NCBI GenBank assembly: GCA_965112735.1 | Contig: OZ218957.1 | Location: 1,488,001 to 1,552,000, forward strand | Reading direction: 5' to 3' | DNA length: 64,000 nucleotides | Source: Phaeosaccion multiseriatum | Taxonomy: Eukaryota; Ochrophyta, other classes | Program-made: the position numbers and the translations under genes | Notes under the pieces: model-generated | Told to the model about the DNA's origin: nothing | What the model saw: the letters and a program-made list of their open reading frames with translations, nothing else | Database searches by the model: none | In this document: piece after piece, positions 54,544 to 61,944 of the stretch | Layout of the letters: each line of letters starts with the position of its first letter | How positions within the stretch are numbered: the stretch's first letter is position 1

Positions 54544-54914
54544 AACCCTCGACTGGGGGCTCATGGGAGCCATCGACGGAGCGGCCGCCTGAGGAGCAGG
54601 AGTACACCAGCCAGCAGACAGCGAGACCATCAGCACACAGCATAGCAACCACAGTTAGTCACGCCTTATCACCCGCACCACCCACAGTAGGCTAGTTCAC
54701 ATATCACCTCCACCACCTCACTCCTTCCCACACCCCTTCATCTCCTCCTCCCCCCTTCACTCCCTTCCCATTCCCCATTATCCTCTACTCTACCACCCTT
54801 ACCATCCTCTTCCCCTCCACATCACGCTCCATCAATACCACACACACACGCATCTACACATGGTTACAACTTACCTCGAGCGCTCCAATACTGAGCCCAT
54901 AAGCTCTAATCTAC
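54544..54914 (+). mobile_element. Non-LTR retrotransposon copy Q, strongly 5'-truncated
   Basis: Starts at the codons TLDWGLMGAIDGAAA, 16 residues before the stop, with a complete 3' UTR. Flanks TCTCACACCCC on both sides. Confidence 0.86.
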
Positions 54915-55000
54915 ATCTCACACCCCTCCACAGTACACGTCTTTCTCACAGCTCCGTGCCTAGTGCATAATCCTCCCCGCTGTGACTGCTTCTCACACCC
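54915..55000 (-). pseudogene. Finger repeat of gene copy 3 between elements Q and E
   Basis: Minus strand encodes GCEKQSQRGGLCTRHGAVRKTCTVEGCE. The array presumably continues beyond E, outside the window. Confidence 0.78.
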
Positions 55001-58000
55001 TTTTTTTTTTTTCTGCTTAAGACAGGGCCACCATGGAAGGGGACGACAGGGGGGCCACGCGGCCCCCCGGAGCCCAGGAGACACCAGCAAACCTCACAGC
55101 AACCCAGCAGGAGCCACCTATGAGCCGCGATCAGCAGCGGCTCGAAAGAAGGGAGAGACGGGCAGCGGCAGCAGCAATTCGCCAAACACCAGCACGGGAA
55201 GGCGTGCCCACCCCCATCACGGCTCCACCAGCGGCCGCAGCACCCCGCAACACCCTCCCGCAGGACCCACAGCTCCCACCAGCACTCACGGAACCCACAG
55301 CAACAGCAGCGGAAGCCCACCCCCAGCAGCAGCAACCACAACCGATCTCAACGACACGGCAACAAACAGCACCAGCCGCCAGGAGATCTACCACGCCCGC
55401 CAGCGAGACAACAGGCCCTACAACAGCACCACCCCCCACAGCGACCAGCCCAGCACCCATGCAGCCAACCACGAGGCCAAGGGGACGAAGCAGGACCCCC
55501 CGAGCACGCAGCCCGGAAAGGCCAACCGCCACTTTCCGAGCCTCAGATCCAGCCCAAACCACCAACGCGTCAACTCACAGAAACGCACACGGGATCACAG
55601 AGCAAATCGTCTCCATCCTCCAAGACGAATACGAAGACACCCACCTCACAGCCACGACCCCCATACGGCAACACCCGAACCTCTTCTTCAACGAACAAGC
55701 GCCAGCATCCGCCAGCCGACGCATCAGCGCTGAGTTCGCAAGCCTAAACCTCACCGCGACGGAACTGACCCACCACAACACGGCCGAGGCCATCGCCGAC
55801 CTCGTACGACCACCCCCCACGACGCACGAGGAAGAGACAGCATCACTCGAAACAGACACGCATGGACACGCACCAACGACATGGAGCAACACCATACGCC
55901 ACCAGCGCGACGCGGCGCTCCCGCCTACCAACTCGCACTTCTATATGCCCCTCCTCAGACAAGCTCTAAGGAGCGGAGGCCCCCCCACCACCCCCGGAAG
56001 ACCACATGGGGGAGGAGATTACCCCCTTGGATGGCAACAGATCGTGGAGGCCTATGCCCACACGCTCGCAGGCCAAGAGATCACCTCCAACGAGTTGGTC
56101 AACGACTACATCACCGCCTCACGACAGGAGGAACTCATCGCGGTATTACCCGACGTCCAAGCCATCGTTGAGCGCTACGGCCACGCCCTACGCGACCACA
56201 CCAACAACACCACCACCTCCCCCTTCGCCAACACCATGGCCACACCGTGGTGGGCGCCGGGGCAAGCCCTCGCCCTACGCACGAGACAGGCCCCCCGGGG
56301 AACCGCACCAGGACCGCCACCACCCCCCGCCCAAAGCGACGCAACCACACCCAGCCCACCAACACCGGAGGACAACCCCAACAACGCCCGAGTGTACCGA
56401 AGACACCCCGACAATGGAAACATTCAAGGGGGCATCCTCTGCAACTTTGGCGAATGCCACGACACCTTCGTCACGGTAGGCAACACAAGAGACCGCCTCA
56501 TCAGGCACCAGTCGAGCCACCACCCGAACCGCGGCAGAGAGTGGGACCGATGGATGCGCGAACACCACCCCCAGGCCGCGTCAATCCTGTGGTACCGCGC
56601 CAACGGCCCACAGAGCGGACCACAGAATAATACGTACCAGCTCCGGGACTGCACAAGTGGATGCGGCAACCTGGCCCACCGAAACTCCGGCAGATCCTTC
56701 CTTACCCGCTTCCCGCAATCAGGCCTACGACAACCCCTATGCAACGCCTGCATACGAGCACACGAAGCCGCAAGCCTACCAGCACCGCCAACCATCCAAC
56801 GAGCTCGAAGCATGCCCCCACCGACAAGAGCAGGTGGGACAGACACTACACGAGAGCACGACCAGGAGGGAGGAGGGAGAGGAGAGCGAGCGGGACACAG
56901 GGGAGGGGGACGAGGAGACCGCGAAGGAAGAGTAGTAGCAGGGGGGGAAGAGGGCGAAAACAGCAGAGGCGGAGGAGAGCGCCCAGCACTGGCACGGGAA
57001 GCAGCGGCAGAAGGAGGGGAAGGGCAAGCAGCGGGAGGAGGTGACGAAGGAGAAGGAGGAGGCGACCCCACCAACAACGAGGAGCTACCCAACTGCCCGG
57101 TGTGTATGGAACCGCTCACTGGCCAAGCACAAGTCGCCATGCACGAAGGCGAACATCACGTGCACAACCACTGCGCATTGGGAGTCATGAGCAGGTACCC
57201 CAACCGCAACGACCACCTCTGCCCCTACTGCCGCAACCCCTGCTACCGGCACACGATCGAGCAGGCCATCACAGCACAAGGAGGGAGAGCTATGGGCCGC
57301 GCAAGGGATCGCCTAGCGAGGGAGCGCAGAGAGTCGCATCAGCAGCACGCGCAGGCCAGCCAAGGGCGACGCCGCCAGTCCCAGCCACCCCCCACCACCC
57401 GACACACACCCCCACCCCAACCTACCGCCCCCCCAGCCCCGATATGCTGCATATGCATGTCAGACGCGGACCCCCCTTTCATCGCACCAACCACGGAGTG
57501 GCCAGTACGCACCCGACGCTGCCAACACACCGTTCACCCCGCGTGCCTCCTTCACCACCTGAACGACCAAGCCACACTGAGGAGAGCCAACCAGCAGCCC
57601 GTCATACCACCAGGCAACCTCCCCTGCCCCGCGCAAGGCTGCATGGCTGGCTACCAAGCTCAACGAGCCATCCCCGCCCTCAGGACCATCCTCACCCAAG
57701 GCAACGCAGCATCGGCCTACCAAGGCCCCCTCAACGACCTCGAGAACGCCTATCTAGGCCCAGACCCAAACGAGGACCCGTCGCGTACGGCAACGCCCCA
57801 GCACACGACAGCAACGGCCAGGCTCAACCCGTACCAACCCACCACCCCCACGGGCAGAGGAGGAGGGCGAGGGCACGCGGAAGGAGGAGGAGGAGGAGGA
57901 GGAGGAGGAGGAGCAATCGCAGCAGCGCCAAGTGGAGTAGAAGGAGGAAGAGGAGGACGAGGGAGGGGGGAAGGAAACGGACAAGGAGCAGCAGCAGAGA

Positions 58001-61000
58001 GGGGACCTCAGAGAGAAAGGGCAGGGGGAGATAGCACACGCACGCAAGGAACCACAGCAGCAGCAGCGAGACGAGGGGGAGGAGGACGGAGCAGAGGCCA
58101 AGGAGGTAGCGGCGGGGACGGAGGGGACGGAGAAGGGCCAGCCAACGACGATACACCCGAGGAAGGATGGCCCATGCAGCACCCAAACGTCCTCCGCCTA
58201 GGGGCCCTGGACCCGCAGGGTACCATCCTCTCAACACTCGTGTTTGAGACAGTAGCGCAGTGCAACCCCCGCCACGTCAGCTCGATTATCAGCTTACAGC
58301 AAAGAGCGCTCAACAACTGGAACAGGGCGCTGAGGGCCCACAAGAACGGCCCCACCGACGCCACCCTCCACACCCTTCTGGCATGGGATGTCTTCCACCA
58401 CCTCCTCCCTGCCATGCTCTTCTCTAAAGACGGAGCCTACAGCCGCCAGCAGCGGATACAGATGGTCCTCGACCTCGACATCGCCCCACTCGCACAAGCA
58501 GCGATAGCCACAGCACACGCACGCCGCCCACCACCCCCAGCACAGGCACAGACAGAGGAGCGACGGAGAGAAACCTGCGCCCACCTGCTCACCAAACCCG
58601 GAGGCCTGCACAAGGCCGCCGCGAGGCTCAGCACAAAGAGCAGAGACGGCCACCTCCCTCCCACACACGAGACCTTTAGACGCCTCCAGCAAGCGCACGT
58701 CGACGAGAGCCTCGAAGAGATCAACACAGCAGCAGCAGCAGCCAGGGAGTACGCCAGAACCCAGGTGCAGGAGCACCCCGAGAATGGCAACGACGTCACC
58801 AGAGAGGAGATCAGCACAGCCATGCTGCTGACCTACCGGAGGGTCAACTTCTGGAAGGGCCAAGGAGCAGACGGGCGCAGGGCGAGCCACGTCAAGTACC
58901 CCCCGGACAGCCCCCAGGAGTACGCAATCGTGGAGGCTCTGACTGACACCTACGAGCTGCTCCGAACGGGGGACACTCCACTGCCTCCACAGCTCGCCAA
59001 ACGGTGGTTCAGCACCAGCGCCGCAGCCCTCGGCGAGAAAGCGCGTCCTGTGACATCCCCCAACCTCTACCGCAGCCTCGTGGAGAGCTGTCACATGAAG
59101 CTCATCGCGGACAGGGTGGGCCCAGAGCTCAGAAGCGCAGGACAGCTAGCGGTAGCGGTCAGAGGCGGAGGGGAAACACACGCCGCAGCAGCCCAGCTAG
59201 CGCACGATGCCGGCAAAACCGTCGTGCTGCATGACATCACCAAGGCCTACACCCGCGTGTCGCGTGCCAGAGGCGTCCTAGCCTCAGGAGCACTCCCTAC
59301 CATCGACCCAGCAGGCATCAACTACGCCATCGCCAGCCTCTCCCACGCCTCCGCCCACAACGCCCTCACACCAGACGGCACCCAGACCATCCACCAGAGC
59401 TCCGGAGTCAACCAAGGAGCACCAGAAGGGCCTCTCATGTTCGCAGCCGCCATCCACCCAGTGCTGAAAGTTCAGAACACAGCCGACACCGCAGCGAACC
59501 GCCCCACCATCTCCGCCTACGCAGACGACCTCATGGACCAGCTGGAACCCGACGCACCCCTACAGACCTACGCCCCACGCCATGCCCATCTCCAAGCCCA
59601 ATTCCGAGGCTTGGGCCTCGAGTTCAACGAGAGGAAAACGGTTTACCTCATGGGCAAAGGCAAGCAGCCAACACAGGCTGACAGGGACCACGCCCAACGG
59701 CAGGGCGCCACACTTGCCACCGAGGGTACCGTGGTAGCCGGCATCCCCGTCGGCACGGAGGAGTACATCGAAGAGTACCTCCGCAACATCCTCGGCCAAG
59801 AAGACCCCAGGGGCTACCTCCAACTCGCCAAACACTGCAGCGAGTGGGACAACACCCAGGCGGCCACCCTCGTCCTCCTCCAATGCCTCCCAGCCAGGCT
59901 CACACACCTGGCGAGAGCCATTGACCCCTCCATCTTCCGACGCGCCCTCGGCAGCAGGGCAGACCGCACCAACAGAGCGACAATGGCCCACATCATGCGA
60001 CTCCCCGATGCCCCCCTCTGGAGCAGGCCGCAGATGCACAAGAGGAGCCATGGACGGAGACACAGCGCCTACAAATGCATACGGCACGGCGCTTCGGCGG
60101 CCTCGGCCTCACCAGCCTCCACGACATCGCCCCAGCAGCATACCTTGGCAACAAGATGCTCACCCTCCCCCCTGCTCAGCCGCACCGCACGCCGGGAAGG
60201 CTCCCAAGAGAGCGCCCTACCGGACCAGCTGTTCACCAACGGAGCCCTCAAGAGCGTCGCCGACAGCGTCAACCTCCTGCACGAGGAGGGGGTCCCTGAG
60301 GCCCCCCTCATCCAAGCAGTGGGTCAGGCACAGTTCGACGAGGCCCGCTCACGCGTACTCGAGCCGCCTGACCACCAAGCCCAGGACACAGCGCGACGCA
60401 ACGTGCGCAGGAGCCATCAGGCAGGCCGTCAACCGACCCACGGCGTCCAGAAGGCCCTCACCACCTTCATCCACAAACGCCGCCATGAGGAGCTGACGCA
60501 GAGCATCGCCACCATCGACGTCACACCGGCAGAGGCACAGAGGGGAGAGGAGACACAGGAAATGGCAACAGCCCGACTCCACTCACAGCGAGGAAGGGGC
60601 GCCATGGCCTTCCTCGGAGCGCTCCCCCACGGCCACAACACCATGGCCCCCGCAGAATGGACCATGGCCCTTCGTCGCAACCTCGGTGTCAACACGCCAT
60701 ACGCGGACCCGCCCCCACCCTGCCTTGGCACAGGCTGCGCCCGCACGGCAAGCACTACCCACGCCACCATCTGCCCCCGCACCGGCCTCCACAACCACAC
60801 ACACCACCTCCTCGTCAAGGCCTTCGGGAGGATGATGCACAGCGTGGGCATTGGAGGAGCACGTGTAGAGGACCAGACCTGCTTCGACGGCCCCACGGGC
60901 ACCCGAGCAGGCCGAGACCTACGCATGGACCTGACCTATCCCGCAGGTAGCTTCCCGGGAGCGGACGCACCCCTGCGGAGAAACCTCCTCTGCGACATCA

Positions 61001-61641
61001 CCGTCACCAACCCCACCGCCCCCACTCACGTGGGACGGGCCTCCACCACGCCAGGCCACGCAGCAGCCGCCGCCGAAGAACGCAAGCGCACCCACTACCT
61101 GGGCAGTTTTCTGCCCGGGACTTCAACCCTGAAGTGCATTGCAATCGAGACGTACGGCAGACTGGGCCACCAAACGGACGAGCTCATCGAGGCGATGGCC
61201 ATCCACAAGGCATCAAGAGGGCTCGGCCCCGCAGCGGCGGCAGCCACGGGCCCCATCAAGGGCCTCCTGCGCCAACAACTGTCCCTCGCCCTTCAACGCG
61301 CCCTCTCACAGCGGGAGATCAGGTATGGCACCCTCCTTCGAGCCACCATGACGCAGCACGAAGCAGCAGAAACCCTCGACTGGGGGCTCATGGGAGCCAT
61401 CGACGGAGCGGCCGCCTGAGGAGCAGGAGTACACCAGCCAGCAGACAGCGAGACCATCAGCACACAGCATAGCAACCACAGTTAGTCACGCCTTGTCACC
61501 CGCACCACCCACAGTAGGCTAGTTCACATATCACCTCCACCACCTCACTCCTTCCCACACCCCTTCATCTCCTCCTCCCCCCTTCACTCCCTTCCCATTC
61601 CCCATTATCCTCTACTCTACCACCCTTACCATCCTCTTCCC
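55001..61641 (+). mobile_element. Non-LTR retrotransposon copy E, full 5' end, single long ORF, 3' UTR interrupted by an LTR element
   Basis: Left flank TCTCACACCC, then T12 and CTGCTTAAGACAGGGCCACC to ATG at 55033. The coding region is one frame. The 3' UTR matches other copies up to CATCCTCTTCCC at 61641 and is then replaced by an LTR (TGTGCTA..). The missing tail should lie beyond the LTR element, outside the window. Confidence 0.9.
55033..61419 (+). CDS. Retroelement E polyprotein: C2H2-like, two RING fingers, RT, restriction-like endonuclease
   Basis: 2128 residues from an ATG in GCCACCATGG. Approximate layout: 1-170 Pro/Thr/Ala-rich; C2H2-like finger from C470 (CNFGECHDTF..HQSSHH); RING 1 from C688 (CPVCMEPL..HNHC..CPYC); RING 2 from C805 (CCICMSDADPP..CQHTVHPACLLHH..CPAQGC); Gly/Arg-rich linker about 930-1040. 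The RT region has D1401 (HDITKAY), SSGVNQGAPEGP at about 1455 and YADD with D1498/D1499. The CCHC-like motif starts at C1897. Nuclease motifs are E1946, D1962 (GRDLRMDL) and D1988 (CDITVTNP). RT copies RNA into the nicked target; the C-terminal nuclease is expected to make the nick (known for R2/CRE-type elements, inferred here). Residues about 1660-1713 (60012-60171) are out of frame compared with copies A and D: one C, then two C, are missing and restore the frame. This protein may therefore not be fully functional. Confidence 0.88.
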   Translation: MEGDDRGATRPPGAQETPANLTATQQEPPMSRDQQRLERRERRAAAAAIRQTPAREGVPTPITAPPAAAAPRNTLPQDPQLPPALTEPTATAAEAHPQQQQPQPISTTRQQTAPAARRSTTPASETTGPTTAPPPTATSPAPMQPTTRPRGRSRTPRARSPERPTATFRASDPAQTTNASTHRNAHGITEQIVSILQDEYEDTHLTATTPIRQHPNLFFNEQAPASASRRISAEFASLNLTATELTHHNTAEAIADLVRPPPTTHEEETASLETDTHGHAPTTWSNTIRHQRDAALPPTNSHFYMPLLRQALRSGGPPTTPGRPHGGGDYPLGWQQIVEAYAHTLAGQEITSNELVNDYITASRQEELIAVLPDVQAIVERYGHALRDHTNNTTTSPFANTMATPWWAPGQALALRTRQAPRGTAPGPPPPPAQSDATTPSPPTPEDNPNNARVYRRHPDNGNIQGGILCNFGECHDTFVTVGNTRDRLIRHQSSHHPNRGREWDRWMREHHPQAASILWYRANGPQSGPQNNTYQLRDCTSGCGNLAHRNSGRSFLTRFPQSGLRQPLCNACIRAHEAASLPAPPTIQRARSMPPPTRAGGTDTTREHDQEGGGRGERAGHRGGGRGDREGRVVAGGEEGENSRGGGERPALAREAAAEGGEGQAAGGGDEGEGGGDPTNNEELPNCPVCMEPLTGQAQVAMHEGEHHVHNHCALGVMSRYPNRNDHLCPYCRNPCYRHTIEQAITAQGGRAMGRARDRLARERRESHQQHAQASQGRRRQSQPPPTTRHTPPPQPTAPPAPICCICMSDADPPFIAPTTEWPVRTRRCQHTVHPACLLHHLNDQATLRRANQQPVIPPGNLPCPAQGCMAGYQAQRAIPALRTILTQGNAASAYQGPLNDLENAYLGPDPNEDPSRTATPQHTTATARLNPYQPTTPTGRGGGRGHAEGGGGGGGGGGAIAAAPSGVEGGRGGRGRGEGNGQGAAAERGPQRERAGGDSTRTQGTTAAAARRGGGGRSRGQGGSGGDGGDGEGPANDDTPEEGWPMQHPNVLRLGALDPQGTILSTLVFETVAQCNPRHVSSIISLQQRALNNWNRALRAHKNGPTDATLHTLLAWDVFHHLLPAMLFSKDGAYSRQQRIQMVLDLDIAPLAQAAIATAHARRPPPPAQAQTEERRRETCAHLLTKPGGLHKAAARLSTKSRDGHLPPTHETFRRLQQAHVDESLEEINTAAAAAREYARTQVQEHPENGNDVTREEISTAMLLTYRRVNFWKGQGADGRRASHVKYPPDSPQEYAIVEALTDTYELLRTGDTPLPPQLAKRWFSTSAAALGEKARPVTSPNLYRSLVESCHMKLIADRVGPELRSAGQLAVAVRGGGETHAAAAQLAHDAGKTVVLHDITKAYTRVSRARGVLASGALPTIDPAGINYAIASLSHASAHNALTPDGTQTIHQSSGVNQGAPEGPLMFAAAIHPVLKVQNTADTAANRPTISAYADDLMDQLEPDAPLQTYAPRHAHLQAQFRGLGLEFNERKTVYLMGKGKQPTQADRDHAQRQGATLATEGTVVAGIPVGTEEYIEEYLRNILGQEDPRGYLQLAKHCSEWDNTQAATLVLLQCLPARLTHLARAIDPSIFRRALGSRADRTNRATMAHIMRLPDAPLWSRPQMHKRSHGRRHSAYKCIRHGASAASASPASTTSPQQHTLATRCSPSPLLSRTARREGSQESALPDQLFTNGALKSVADSVNLLHEEGVPEAPLIQAVGQAQFDEARSRVLEPPDHQAQDTARRNVRRSHQAGRQPTHGVQKALTTFIHKRRHEELTQSIATIDVTPAEAQRGEETQEMATARLHSQRGRGAMAFLGALPHGHNTMAPAEWTMALRRNLGVNTPYADPPPPCLGTGCARTASTTHATICPRTGLHNHTHHLLVKAFGRMMHSVGIGGARVEDQTCFDGPTGTRAGRDLRMDLTYPAGSFPGADAPLRRNLLCDITVTNPTAPTHVGRASTTPGHAAAAAEERKRTHYLGSFLPGTSTLKCIAIETYGRLGHQTDELIEAMAIHKASRGLGPAAAAATGPIKGLLRQQLSLALQRALSQREIRYGTLLRATMTQHEAAETLDWGLMGAIDGAAA

Positions 61642-61877
61642 TGTGCTAAGCTGACGTAGAAAAGCTTAAGGGGTTTGGACCAAGTATTCGCCGCGCCTCT
61701 GGTGGGGCGTCGGTGTCCGTATTAAGTCTTTACTACTCACTTAGAGCTTGCAAGAAAAAGAGTGCTCTCCACACGCTTTCTATCTATCCCCCCTGGGTCA
61801 GGGGTGTCCATGAAGGTTACACTCATATTTCTGTGACCCCTGAATGTATGACCAACACTTTATAGGACAATAGCACA
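61642..61877 (-). repeat. 3' LTR of the chromovirus, 236 bp
   Basis: Ends in the perfect short inverted repeat TGTGCTA...TAGCACA. On the minus strand it is preceded directly by a G-rich stretch (GGGGGTAG, + 61878-61885) that can serve as polypurine tract. Flanking 5 bp on the left are TTCCC. The partner LTR is outside, so the boundary rests on TG..CA ends and the break in element E. Confidence 0.8.
61858..61864 (-). promoter_or_regulatory. Possible TATA box in the LTR
   Basis: TATAAAG on the minus strand, about 14 bp inside the LTR. So close to the LTR start it would leave a very short U3; it may be fortuitous. Confidence 0.3.
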
Positions 61878-61944
61878 CTACCCCCAAGCGACAGCCCGAG
61901 CCGTCAAAAGAGGAAAGAAACTATCCCAGTACCTAACACAACGC

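Noticed and set aside
27534-55000. CRISPR-like array: short conserved pieces (finger codons) between longer variable blocks
   Set aside because: The conserved pieces are coding finger repeats and the blocks are truncated copies of one retroelement with common 3' ends. The genes are eukaryotic.
27200-61641. The repeated 330-bp 3' UTR blocks taken as solo LTRs
   Set aside because: They occur only at element 3' ends, never at the 5' ends, have no TG..CA ends, and the protein has a non-LTR RT with a nuclease and no integrase.
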